A stretch of 64,000 nucleotides of DNA from Akanthomyces muscarius (lineage: Eukaryota; Ascomycota; Sordariomycetes; Hypocreales; Cordycipitaceae). Positions 54,173-64,000 of the stretch are shown here, piece by piece; position 1 is the stretch's first letter, and the number at the start of each line of letters is the position of its first letter. Under the pieces are notes generated by a model that saw only the letters and a program-made list of their open reading frames with translations, was not told the origin of the DNA and did not search any database. A program made the translations under genes and the position numbers. Location: positions 310,001-374,000 of the forward strand of contig NW_026611614.1 of the NCBI RefSeq assembly GCF_028009165.1, read 5' to 3'.

Positions 54173-57100
54173 ATTCTCGTAGCCGCTACTATATACCAGT
54201 AATCTCTGGTTGTCAAATCGCTCTGTTTCCGCTTATGGTGTCTATCCCCATCGTCTTGCTCTTTATCTGGTCAACTGGGGCTGTTTCTAGCCACTCATTC
54301 TCTCCCCTTCGCTCAGCGACATCTCCAACCCTTTGAAATCAAGCAAAAGGCCTGAGACAATACGTTTTTTTTGCTGGGCGGATCGGTCTGTGGTCTCGTC
54401 GAGGATATACTGGTTGACTGGTAAGTAGGGGGTGGGTGGGTGGCAGCGTGATTTGCATGGCGGCTTTGCTTGGGGGATTCCTTGCGTTGGCGAGGTCCTT
54501 GGTATGGGTGCTTGGCATGCAACCAGATGCTGTTGCCCTCGGTTCGCCTCGAGCCCGCCAACAATGCAGGGGGTTGATGGTGGGAGGGATTTGGGTGGCG
54601 CAAATTGGCATGGGAGCCTTGCATCGGAACCGTGTCTGGTCGAGCGCTGAGGCGAAAATTCAGCGGCGAGTCAGGCTACTGGTAGGCGAAAGAGAAATCA
54701 GTGTTCGCGACACAGTGGGTTGTAGTGTTTCTGACGAGACGAAAAAAAGCGGTTGAAGGACCACATCCAATAAGTCGCGAATTCACAGATCTAATGAGGC
54801 ATACCTCGGAGCATGACCAAAATTACAACACTGCAGCGCACATCTTTCCTGTGTTGTTAGGTGTCTACAGTTAGAGTGAAGGAGAGGGGGCCCAGACCAG
54901 GGGCCTTGGAGGGCAAGGAGGGGTAAAGCGCTAATAATAAGAGAGGGATGTAATCTGTAGGTAAATACCTAGGTACATTAGCGCTCGGAATTACCTGGAG
55001 GCACTGTAGGTAGTTTGGTAGTGTTAGCCATTATCCCTTTGTTTGCCGCAAGCCTACAGCCAGGTCACTATACCCAGTACCCAGCTATACCAAGAGATAC
55101 AGCTTTCCACTGCAAATAATCCCTGAAGCGCGGTAGTGTGCTGTACTGGTGGTACGTCAGTTTTGGTGCGGATCGCTGCGTAACCTTGGTACCATAGGTT
55201 TTCAGAGCCTCTCGCTAACATCCTTGCAAAGTACAAGAGTGTATCCGAAGGCTCACGGCACACAAAGGGATTAGGTAACGTTAGGAGAGGGTACCTAGGT
55301 ACATAGGTAGGTAGATACCTAATTAGGTAGATGACGGGCCGCCTGGGCCACCGGGGACGCAACTCCTGAATCCCGCCGTCACGAAGATCTGCAACCAACA
55401 AATTAGTGGCGCACGTACCAGTAGCCCTCTGCCAGAAATTGCAGGTCAATTACGACGCGCCATGCACGATATTAACCATGAATTCACTTCATCTGGAAGG
55501 CATGCATATTAGTAGAGAAACTGGCAAGCCCTGCCTGCGTCGACCTCCTGTCATGTGATCCGCCGAGCTGTGCCGAGGTTGGCCGTATGCGACATGAGGG
55601 CAGTTTTTCTTGCACCAGCTTGTCCAGGCTGCCGGTCGATGGAGCGGAGTGGACCCTGCGTCTCTGTGACGCGACATTGGCTGAGCAAATGTTGCCTCCT
55701 GGCCGTTTCGATATTCGCCATGCAAGCATATGTAGACGAGATACAGGATCAGGTTGAACATGCATTACTACTCACAAAAAAGAAGCGGCTGATTCCTCCT
55801 TTTCCTCGTCCAACGCATTTCGTTGGTTGGCTCGTTTATCGAGCCGCCTTCCACTTGTGTTGTTGCGACCCCAGCCACCCAGTTGCCAGCCAACCAGCCT
55901 AGCATCAATTCGCCACTCTGGGCACCCAACATCGCTGCTATCCCCAGAGGTGCGCTCCCTCCTGTCATATGATCCGCCGAGCTGTGCCGATCGGCAAGGG
56001 CACTCTACCTACCCTTTCGGCAAACTGCCCAGCACCTCACTCAGGCCATTCTTCTGCACCCAGAAACGCCCGGCATCTTAGGACGACTCTGTAGGGTACT
56101 TTTCCGCTCGTTGGCGGCATGATATTCGGCCGAAGTGCTTGCCAAAGGCTACTTCCACGGTGTGCAGATCAATATTGTACGTCTTTTCTGGCGAATTCAG
56201 GCAGCTGTCACCCTTAACAGCTCACTCTTGACCAGGCATGGTTTTCGGCTTGAGCCTGCGCAATTATGACGCCCAAGTTCTCCTGTCAAAGGCGTCCTAA
56301 AAGCGAAGCTGTAAAAGCCGCCTGGCAAAGGCTTGGCACTGCAACCCTACAGAGTCTCCATGCACACCATAGCGCAACATATAAAAGAATGCTATCCGGC
56401 CATGCACAGTAGCGCATTTCATAGCGCTGGGTGGATTCATGTGCACAATCCTCGGCAAGCGAGAGCCCGCCATCCGCTTTTCCCGAACCTCGTTCCAGCA
56501 ATGCGACCCCCGGCCAACCGGCATACGGAGGTCTGTTTCAAAAATAAATGTGCCCATGCTGAAATCTTGCCATGGTCAGGGTACCTAGAGCGTACATCAG
56601 GATACTTCTTATCGTAGCGAGAGCCACCGAAAGTATAGCGAGCTTTGTCTGTTTCAGTAGGCCTTAATCCCTGATGGCTTTCTACTGATACGCCGTCACC
56701 TTATTCTCTCGGCACCTGTCACAGCGCTTTTTGTACTTTTATGTATCTGTCTTTGCTAAGACCTGGTCGAAACCTTGTCGAATCCTTATCGAATACATGT
56801 TGACTCTTTGCTTCTAGGGACGCGTCTGCTTTGAAGGCGTACAGAGCACAATGGCTAGCCGCCGCTGTGATCCAGCGTACTAGTACCCGCCTTTGCTTCA
56901 AGCACCTGCGGGTCGCTCTTCCAATTACTGGTACGGATTACTGAACTACTCTCAGCGCAAGATTCCACCCCGGCCCCCTCCGACTGCCCATCCGTTGCCA
57001 CGCTCGACTGCTCAGTAAGGCTGCGTTACTAGGGGCTTTTCGTAGGTGGGCCTTCCTTCACACCCTCTTCTTCGGGCCTGCCGGCGCCTCCAACTTCGCG

Positions 57101-58326
57101 TCGCCCAGCTCGAAAGTCGCGTCGGCCGGCAGCTCGTCGGTTGTGTGCGGCATGCATAGTCGGTCCGATGTGAGTTATAAACTGTAAAAGCAGGTCAACG
57201 GGCGTTACTGGTAACCCGACATAGCCCTGCAGACCACCTGGGCACTTTAGCACATATCTATACCAGCGCTTCAATGATCGGGCGGCCCTCTAGCAGCGTG
57301 CAAAGACGCCAGAATTCGGCGGAAAGTGACGGCACAAAGCGCAGCTGTATGTGCCTTCGGGCACCAAGCTCGTCCTGCTCTACAGAATGGTAATAAGGCA
57401 TTGCAACAGGATACTCCAAGCCGCCTCACGGAGGAGCCGTCAAGGTGGGCTTCACGAATAATGGTGAACTGCTCTGGGCCCTTATCAATGCCTCGAGGCG
57501 CAGCACCCTGTCCACCTTGCTCTTGTGTACCAGTAGGTGCGAGTGGCGCCTACGCATGCAGCGCTGAAGAATACACCTTGTGAAGTCATGCACGCATGGG
57601 CCAGCCGCACACCACGGATCCACACCTCATATTTGATCGTGTCTACTGGTAGCTTCGGATGTCTCTCCTGATGTGCTGCCAATGGCCCGCCGCGCCCTGG
57701 TTCTGTGTCTGCGATTGGTTACCAGTAGTGTGGTAACCAATGAAAGATGTTTGTGCTGCGGAGACCTCGCCCTCACTGCATGGGGTAGGTCCTACTGGTA
57801 GTCCACTCGGATGATTGCTGAAGAAGCAGGGTGGTTTTGAATTGGAACCAGCTGATTCTAGCGGACACGTTGCCGAACGAGTGGCGACAGGGACTTTACG
57901 TCTCATCACGAGGTAACGTACAAGTCGAGTGAAACCGAGTACAGCGTAGGAGTTCTTTCGAAAAGTCCTGCGGAAATTATGGGAAATATAACTCCTGCGG
58001 ACTCGCGAGGTCGACATGCTCTTAAAGCATTTTACATGGAAAAGATGCTGTTGTATCTGCTATACCAGTACGTCAGTCAGTCTTACAAGACTTCATAGAT
58101 GTGACCTGCAGCTGTGAAAAAAAACCGGCCAGAAATAGCTGATTGTGTCTACTCAGAATGTCAGGCGGTACTCTAGGGGCCAAAAGGTACAACAGTAGTA
58201 CCTCTGGCGGAGCCGGCGCCCTGCCGGACGGCAGACCTTAAAAGCTCTCACTATTATCCTTATTTAACATAAGAGGAACATTTATTCCACCTTCATCTGT
58301 ACTCCTCGCGACGTCTTACGCCCACG
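54173..58326. other. Long spacer rich in TACTGGTA motifs
   Basis: No supported gene in 4.1 kb. A hydrophobic ORF at 54436-54756 and paired antisense ORFs at 55484-55765 lack motifs. About nine TACTGGTA/TACCAGTA, two TACCTAGGTA palindromes (54966-54975, 55292-55301) and a 30-bp direct repeat (55548 and 55963). Confidence 0.4.
55548..55992 (+). repeat. 30-bp direct repeat pair, 415 bp apart
   Basis: CCTGTCATRTGATCCGCCGA plus GCTGTGCCGA at 55548-55577 and 55963-55992 with a single mismatch. Confidence 0.85.
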
Positions 58327-59301
58327 ATGATATTTATGAACCGTCACTTAAAGTCACTGGCCGGTGTCGCCCTTACCTTCATCATCGTTTTCTTTCTTTG
58401 GCATCGAATGGCATTGACGATGAAGTCTGTCGGCGCCAACGCCTCGAAGAAGTCTGTCAGCCCCAACGCGTATGTCTTCTACGCCACCCAAGATGCTTAC
58501 GCATGCTCCGTTCTTGTCAACATACACCGACTACGTCACATGTATCATACAAGGCATCGCATTCTCGTATTTGTATCTAGTGGTGTTTCAAATGAGTACC
58601 TCACTCGATTCAAAGATTTGGACGCAAAAGTAATTTTGGAGACACCACCGCCTCTTTCTACTGGAAGCTCCCCTTACTACAAAGATTGCTTGTTGAAATT
58701 GGTGCCGTTTAGAGTACATGAGCTAGATGAGCAAATTCAGCGGTGCCTCATACTGGACTCCGATCAACTCATCATGCAGAACATTGATGCAATATTCTAC
58801 AGTGCTTCAACCGACATAGCGACAGTTCCTGCATATTGGATAAGTAATGACACATTAAGCAGCACTTGTATGCTTGTTAAACCAAACCCGAAACTATGGA
58901 AGCAAGTACAGACGAGCATCTCCTCCATACGACCCGGCCAATACGATATGGACATTATAAACGATATGTTTCGCGATAATGCCCAAAGGCTTCCAGGAAG
59001 TTACATCACTATGAACAGCCACTGGGAAGACCGAAATGTTCCTGCGTGGTTTGATGCTGGAGAGACGGTTCCATTTCCAGATGGTCGGTCATGGCGCCCT
59101 GCAACCGATGATGAGCTTGAGGATTTGTATAAGAAGGCCCATATTGTTCACTTTTCCGCAATTGGAAAACCATGGATGCGAACTACGGAAGAAGCCAGAA
59201 AATCGAGGCCTAGAGCCCATCCTATCTTGTTTGAACAGTGGGCAGAATGGCGCCAAAATGCATCTCAGTTATGTCACTCCGATGTGGTTGAAGTTATATA
59301 A
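58327..59301 (+). CDS. GT8-family type II membrane glycosyltransferase
   Basis: Intronless, 324 residues. Short cytosolic tail, one TM helix (about 8-27), then the catalytic domain. YVFYATQDAYACSVLVNIHRLR (49-70) starts the nucleotide-sugar fold, and SPYYKDCLLKLVPFRVHELD (115-134) precedes LILDSDQLIMQNIDAIFY (141-158), whose DSD is the metal-binding DxD motif. Then VPAYWISND, SSTCMLVKP, YDMDIINDMFRD and HFSAIGKPW near the C-terminus. This is the glycogenin/galactinol-synthase-like GT8 class found in fungi, using UDP- or GDP-sugars in the Golgi or ER; the acceptor is unknown. All key motifs are intact and the codon use looks unremarkable, so it is probably active. The antisense and +1 ORFs are shadows. 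Confidence 0.85.
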   Translation: MIFMNRHLKSLAGVALTFIIVFFLWHRMALTMKSVGANASKKSVSPNAYVFYATQDAYACSVLVNIHRLRHMYHTRHRILVFVSSGVSNEYLTRFKDLDAKVILETPPPLSTGSSPYYKDCLLKLVPFRVHELDEQIQRCLILDSDQLIMQNIDAIFYSASTDIATVPAYWISNDTLSSTCMLVKPNPKLWKQVQTSISSIRPGQYDMDIINDMFRDNAQRLPGSYITMNSHWEDRNVPAWFDAGETVPFPDGRSWRPATDDELEDLYKKAHIVHFSAIGKPWMRTTEEARKSRPRAHPILFEQWAEWRQNASQLCHSDVVEVI

Positions 59302-60317
59302 TACCAGGACGAAATCAGTTTAGAATTTGATACGAATGGCCCTTATAATGGTTGACATGGAGCGTTTCTTCTCGCAGTAATATCGGACTGGCTAACAAGA
59401 CGGAATGAGAAGCTAACACTGTATGCGCGTACCGAGATATCGTAAGTGTCACACATAGCACCATGCCCTGAACACAAAAGACACATTCGCTATCAGGTGC
59501 TTTGATTCTGTAACAGGCGAAATTCTGTTACCACCGACGGAGGGTTCCTGCTGTTTCTTGTAGAAAGATGAAGGCTGTTGAAGCGTTATTACCACGGCTG
59601 TCAACGTGGACGCATCCTGCCAATGTCACCGTGATTCTGCTGGCGGGTGATATTTCGACAACAATTTGCCTCGAGCACGAATTCGCTGGCTGGGGGAGAG
59701 TATATTGGCGTGCAACTCCACGGAGATTAAGACATTGCAATACGGGCTTCAAGGCTCTGGAGTTTTTTCTTCCTTAATTGACAGGTGGATCTGGTAAGAG
59801 GACAACGTCGCCCAACAAAGGGACGCCAAGCGGCACAGATTCAGGGATGGAGCGACACAAACTTGGCAATTATAGTGTAGACGCGATACAGGTTTATACC
59901 ACTCGAAATGCATACGATATTTTAATACAGGGCTAGAAGGGCAAGACATATTCCTGGTCGCTCTCTACCACAATGCTGGCTTTTATGTGGTGAAAGCTAA
60001 ACGCAGGATCTTCATAGTGAGAGATAACTGCCCGCTATTACTGCAGGAAACTACTTTGCTACAAGACTACTTGCCCTACGAACTTGATAATTGTTAGTCA
60101 TAAAGTGCTATTCAAAACGTGTTGTTGATTGGCTCAATTCCTGATGCGTAAAAATCAGACTGACTATGAAGGAGGAAAGAAGACGCTATCCAGGTCTTAC
60201 AGGGCAGCCAGTGGACACCACATTCACTGGTGCTCATAACAATAACAATGGATATATGGGGCATAGAGACATAATCCCACCTTCAAACCCCTCTGAGGGG
60301 CGGGCTTTTTGGTCAGG
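59302..60317. other. Spacer without supported gene
   Basis: Short ORFs only. Nothing recognisable. Confidence 0.35.
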
Positions 60318-60760
60318 TCAGCTGCGCGGCTGGGCAGTTTCTGTTACACGACATGAGTTCGCACGAACGTAACTGCTCTGATCGACTTCAACACGCTTAC
60401 GCCGCTGAATCGCGACCTTTGGGTATACAGCGTGGAGAACGTTGTCACGCAAGTCCGGAGGGAGCAGGTGCTCTTCTTCTAGATGGTCATCAAAAAGGAG
60501 CTTTTTGTTTTTGACAGTATATGTAACGTGATATCCACGAGGCCGAAATCTGGTAAATTGTGGTGGTTACTCTCAGACACAAGAAAAAAACCTTGCTCAA
60601 AAGTCCAATTGAGACTCAATATCTTGCCAGGCCGCTGCGGATTGGTCCTTTGATTGCACATCAGAACGAAAGGGTAGCGAGAGAGGTGGGCGATAGACTG
60701 CTGTCTGAAACGCCGGGGGAGCCGTGCAATCTGTAGGATCATGCCTAAAACTAATCAGCA
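60318..60760 (-). pseudogene. Displaced C-terminal part of the Src1/MAN1-like gene
   Basis: Minus-strand pieces continue the MAN1 C-terminal (winged-helix) order: IARLPRRFRQQSIAHLSRY (about 60670-60727), FGLVDITLHILSKTK (about 60500-60545) and, in another frame, LFDDHLEEEHLLPPDLRDNV (about 60440-60500), followed by HAVYPK...VEVDQSSYVRANS. The frame change falls in an A-rich tract near 60500-60515. I could not build a clean splice path from 60838, so this end is probably damaged, but an unusual exon structure is possible. Confidence 0.5.
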
Positions 60761-60837
60761 GACTTAGTCAGAACTTGGAAAATCTTAGGATACAAATTGT
60801 AGAAGGGTGGGAATATGATGCACGGTAGATAACTTAC

Positions 60838-62204
60838 TCGGCCGTCTGAACTCCGAACTCATGTCGATCTGTGATCTCGCCAATGAAAGGCTCCCAAATG
60901 TTATTCAACTCTTGAATATTCATTCCCTTGGTACTCTTCTGGCCTGTAAAACCTTGGAGTCTGTCATTTTTAACTGTAGAGGAGTCTTCCTGCTCACCAG
61001 CTTCGCTCAACTCTGGGCACTCGCAAATTGTGCGGCAATGTCTGAGATCCTCCTCGGTGACCTCACCAGCCTCTTTCTGTATATGTCGAGCTGCTTTGCA
61101 CTCGGGCTCACATGTTGGCGGAAGAGGGATAAGCCCACCAAGTGCAAGAGATCGTGGTGTTAAAATGAAGTCATTCTGGCAACGGACGGTAAAGCCCTCG
61201 TAACATAAAGCGTTCTGGGGACACATCTGACACTTAGGCTCAATGAGAGGTATAATTGTGTCTAGTACATGATTTCTTGACGGCATGAGTTGTTTTGCAG
61301 GCCGGCCTAGGCCACAATAACCAACAGCCATTTTCTCTTGCCTATACCAGGCAAGGTAGGCGCCGAAGAGTGTCATCAATAATATAAGAAAGGGCTTGGC
61401 TTGAAACTCGTTAACGGTTCGGTGATGCATGGATCTTTTACTTTTGTTCTCAAGGTCCAGTTGATCGTTGTTCATAAGTCCTTTGCCTGGCTCATCAAGC
61501 CTTTTGGGACGGTGACGGCGTGCTGCTGTCCGAGCTCTGTTTTCTACCGGCCCGAGTCTGACCACCGTGTGGCAAGGACGAGCAGACTTTGAGCTCCTAA
61601 AGGGCCGAGTACCCTCCGAGTGTCGGCTCCTAGGCGCTTGCACTTGAAAGCGAATTCTTCCGCCTGGAAAGAGACCATCATGGGAAGAGTCACGCCCATT
61701 TTGCGTGCGAAGCTTGGGTTGATCTTGAAAATCCTCGCCTTCGGTTTCTTCACCGTCTTCATCTTCTGTTTTCTCATCACCATCTTCTTCCTCTTCCTCT
61801 TCATCATCATCATCTTCTTCTTCTTCTTCTTCTTCACTGTCTTCGCCCTCTCCGCCCTCTCCGCCGTCTTCATCTTCTGTTTCTTCTTCACTGTCATCCT
61901 CCTCCTCCTCCTCCTCATCATCTTCACCAACTTCCTCCTCTTCTTCACCGTCTTCCTCTTCCTCTTCGCTGCTTTCCTCTTCGCTGTTTTCCTCTCCCTC
62001 TTCGGATCCCTGCTCGTTCTCAATCTTAGGATCCGGCCCCCACTTGGGCTGCGACTTGGGCAAGACTTGACCCTTGACGAGATTAGCCGGTCTTTTCTTC
62101 CTTGCTGTGGGTAAATGATCAATCTCGTGCTTGCGCAGGATGGATCGCGAGCGCAGGACAGTGACGCTGCTTGTGTTATCCGGAAGAGGGTGGGCTTTGG
62201 ACAT
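60838..62204 (-). CDS. Src1/MAN1 (HeH/LEM) inner nuclear membrane protein, first exon
   Basis: First exon, ATG at 62202-62204. An in-frame TAA at 60834-60836 overlaps a strong 5' splice site (GTAAGT starting at 60837), so 455 residues plus a spliced tail are expected. Residues 14-50 match a HeH/LEM-like helix pair (VTVLRSRSILRKHEIDHLP ... VKGQVLP). Residues 62-158 are an acidic Glu/Asp run, where a basic NLS-bearing region is usual. The TM helix is about 270-288 (PFLILLMTLFGAYLAWY), then the conserved lumenal block: EKMAVGYCGLGRPAKQL (290-306), EPKCQMCPQNALCYEGFTVRC (322-342), LALGGLIPLPPTCEP (353-367) and an ELNNIWEPFIGEI segment near the end. Src1/Heh proteins tether chromatin and act at nuclear pores. 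The short N-terminus and replaced residues suggest a diverged second copy (inference). Confidence 0.8.
61745..62015 (-). repeat. GAA/GAG/GAT-rich low-complexity tract
   Basis: Codes the Glu/Asp run of the Src1-like protein. It also produces long spurious ORFs in the two other minus frames (Lys/Arg- and Phe/Leu-rich on the plus strand). Confidence 0.9.
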
Positions 62205-63467
62205 GATGGGGCAAACTCTACTGGACTATGTTGAGTTTGAAAGGAGAGAGCGGTTGTACTGTGGAGCGGCCGTTCAAATAAAGTTGGCAATTGCGTAGCG
62301 CGGTCAGTCTATATAAAGCTCTGGGTTGGAGAATCTTGGACAAAACACACGGTGAGCAAAGGGTCGAGTAACTTGGTTGAAACCGCCCGCGTATATATAT
62401 TAGCAGTGTTTGGCTATCTGCGCATTAGGTAATCACATGTGCTGTCTTATCTACGCACGGTCTACTTGTAATCGCTAACGATTATGATTTCCTTGCCTCT
62501 CGTTACCTTGCGATATTGCTCCTCCTGCTCCTGCCCTGGAACAAACCATGACAGGGCTGTTTGAGTCTGGTGAAGCCTATCGATCGTCTGACAAATTTTA
62601 GCATAGCTCGACAATATAGTTTTTTGACTTGACCGATCATTCTACATATCCAGGACAAGGAAGTATTAATATTCTATGATGTGACTGTAAACCATTAAGA
62701 GGATAAATAGTATAGTTATTTTACCAGCAAAGGAGTGGCCAAGACCCATTCAACTACAGTTGCACCAACTATAATACTTTATATGAGAAAAAGAGGTCTA
62801 TTTCTATCTACCAATATCATTACATTCTGATATTGTGATGTGCAAAACCAGCCCGAGGCCACACTCTCTGTCTTTAAAAATTAGCGAGCGCTGTGACAGC
62901 TATAGATAAGCGGTCTTTGCAAGCGTTTCCAGTTCGTTACACTAATTAGTAGGCCCGCGGGCCTGTAAACTAGCGCTTATGCCACCAATTTCTAGTTGTT
63001 ACAGCGCAAGGCTGATTCAAAAGACACAGAGTACTGTATTAATACGACCTCAAGCTGGTTTTGAGCATAAGAATATACTATGAAGTGCTCAAATCATAAT
63101 CTGGCGAGTTTCGCGAGAGCAGAACAATTGAGTGAAGAAGATATATACAAAAATGATCGTGCCCTATATAAGGAGGGAAATTTTCGCTGCAGGTGCTACT
63201 GTTAGTATAGGGTAGTGTGGTAGGCAGCTGGACAGAGGTAAGTGGTGGCATAATCACTCCCCTTTGTAGAGCAATTTAACGCTACTTCACTCCCATCCTT
63301 TATGCCCGTTCCGTCACGCCCCATAAGCTTGTAGGGGACCAACTTCCAGCCCGGCCACTCCATGGCGTTTGCTGCCGATAATGCTGCTGCCACCTTGTGG
63401 TGTGAACCCCTCTCAGATGCTGTACCTCCACGGAATGCTGAGCCCTGGCAACTTGCTGCTTCTCATT
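62205..63467. other. AT-rich spacer
   Basis: No supported gene. The minus ORF at 63202-63393 might be a further piece of the adjacent transposase, but is unrecognised. Confidence 0.35.
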
Positions 63468-63990
63468 CAACGCCAGCACTCTCTCGGCAAAGACCGTCGT
63501 GCCAGACCAGCAGCCAAGGCTATTTTCTCGAACGCTACGTCGGTGTGGGCATCTTCGTCGTCGTCGTCGGTCGAATTTGAAGGCCGCTTTACTTTGTGGA
63601 ACTCAGTCAGGTGCTGGATTGTAGCCGTTGTCGACTCTGCCGCGAATAGCTGGCTGATATACCTCTTCTTCGCATGGCAATCCGCACAAGAAAGTATTTG
63701 TTATTACTATGCTCGAGCTCAGCTCCGTGTGAATAGATCCAGGAGACCTTTACTCGTCTACACACGCTCCTCTTATCTCGGATGTGATATTGTATACCCA
63801 TGAAAATCGTGCCATCCTGTCGCCGGATCAAGGCCCAATTAATTGGGATTGAGAGAGAATGCGGAGGACAGGTAGACCGGTGAAGACACTGATCGAACAC
63901 TTCTGTTTTCTTCTCATTCGAGGTTGGCGGCTCTTGCAAATCGGTGGACTGCCTTGAAGAACACGCCGAAGATGAGCTTCGGGTGCGCAA
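63468..63990 (-). pseudogene. hAT-family transposase, N-terminal relic
   Basis: Starts MRTRSSSSACSSRQSTDLQE (ATG at 63988-63990) and continues with PPHSLSIPINWALIRRQDG, IQYHIRDKR and SWIYSHGAELEHSNNKYFL. After a frameshift near 63685 it continues as CADCHAKKRYISQLFAAEST, then ATIQHLTEFHKVKR, a BED-type zinc finger (CxxC...HxxxxH) typical of fungal hAT transposases, and an acidic stretch, with a stop at 63468-63470. The catalytic RNase H-like domain and the hAT dimerisation domain are not present downstream, so it is a truncated relic. Confidence 0.7.
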
Positions 63991-64000
63991 TGTCTGATTC

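Noticed and set aside
61544..62290. 248-codon minus ORF and plus-strand 61620-62114 ORF
   Set aside because: Lys/Arg- and Phe/Leu-rich readings of the Glu/Asp low-complexity tract in the wrong frames. The Src1-like frame has conserved domains.

Overview
The window reads as nuclear DNA of a filamentous ascomycete, most likely a Sordariomycete (Hypocreales is a guess). The grounds are short spliceosomal introns (about 45-195 bp, GT...AG with CTAAC/CTGAC-like branch sites), fungal-only protein families (PNP-NACHT-WD40 NLR, VIB-1/NDT80-type factor, Asp f 4-like and other secreted proteins) and degraded Tc1/mariner-like and hAT-like transposases. Genes are sparse, gaps are long and repeat-bearing, and many coding pieces are broken. 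It looks like an accessory, repeat-rich compartment rather than a housekeeping one.

Layout. 0-3 kb: three small genes, including a member of a fungal family ending in a VTG-like block, a Gly/Ala-rich hydrophobic protein with a TWDCWKPV motif, and a protein with an internal 157-bp duplication. 3-6 kb: homopolymer-rich spacer, then a three-exon Rtt106-type histone chaperone on the minus strand that single-frame translation hides. 6-12.7 kb: a triple hairpin repeat, a truncated VIB-1/NDT80-like factor and a small hypothetical gene. 13-16.2 kb: transposon graveyard and a two-exon coiled-coil gene. 18-19.5 kb: GC-rich zinc-finger-like gene with a long acidic microsatellite. 20.8-23 kb: two genes of unknown function. 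24-26.3 kb: transposon-type zinc-knuckle/coiled-coil ORF and a decayed AT-rich stretch. 26.4-32 kb: a secreted protein, a second VTG-block gene and a secreted Asp f 4-like protein. 34.8-35.9 kb: two-exon C2H2 gene. 36-42.4 kb: dispersed repeats, a Ser/Thr-rich secreted wall-type protein and a Cys-rich ORF. 43-46 kb: a coiled-coil/TM gene broken by one TAG and a frameshifted ankyrin-like array. 47.4-52.3 kb: an intact three-exon NLR of 1541 residues (PNP_UDP - NACHT - 12 near-identical WD40 repeats). 53.8-54.2 kb: small membrane protein. 58.3-59.3 kb: GT8 glycosyltransferase. 60.3-62.2 kb: Src1/MAN1-like inner nuclear membrane protein with a damaged tail. 63.4-64 kb: hAT transposase relic.

Functional reading (inference). 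The NLR, the VIB-1-like factor and the ankyrin-like relic point to non-self recognition or programmed cell death. The Rtt106-like and Src1-like genes are diverged copies of chromatin and nuclear-envelope genes, an unusual cargo for such a region. Four secreted or wall proteins suggest host or environment interaction. A recurrent 8-mer (TACTGGTA/TACCAGTA), about ten times over chance, and several dispersed short repeats tie the intergenic DNA together. No rRNA, convincing complete tRNA or CRISPR array was seen. All names rest on reading the translated sequence, without database searches.
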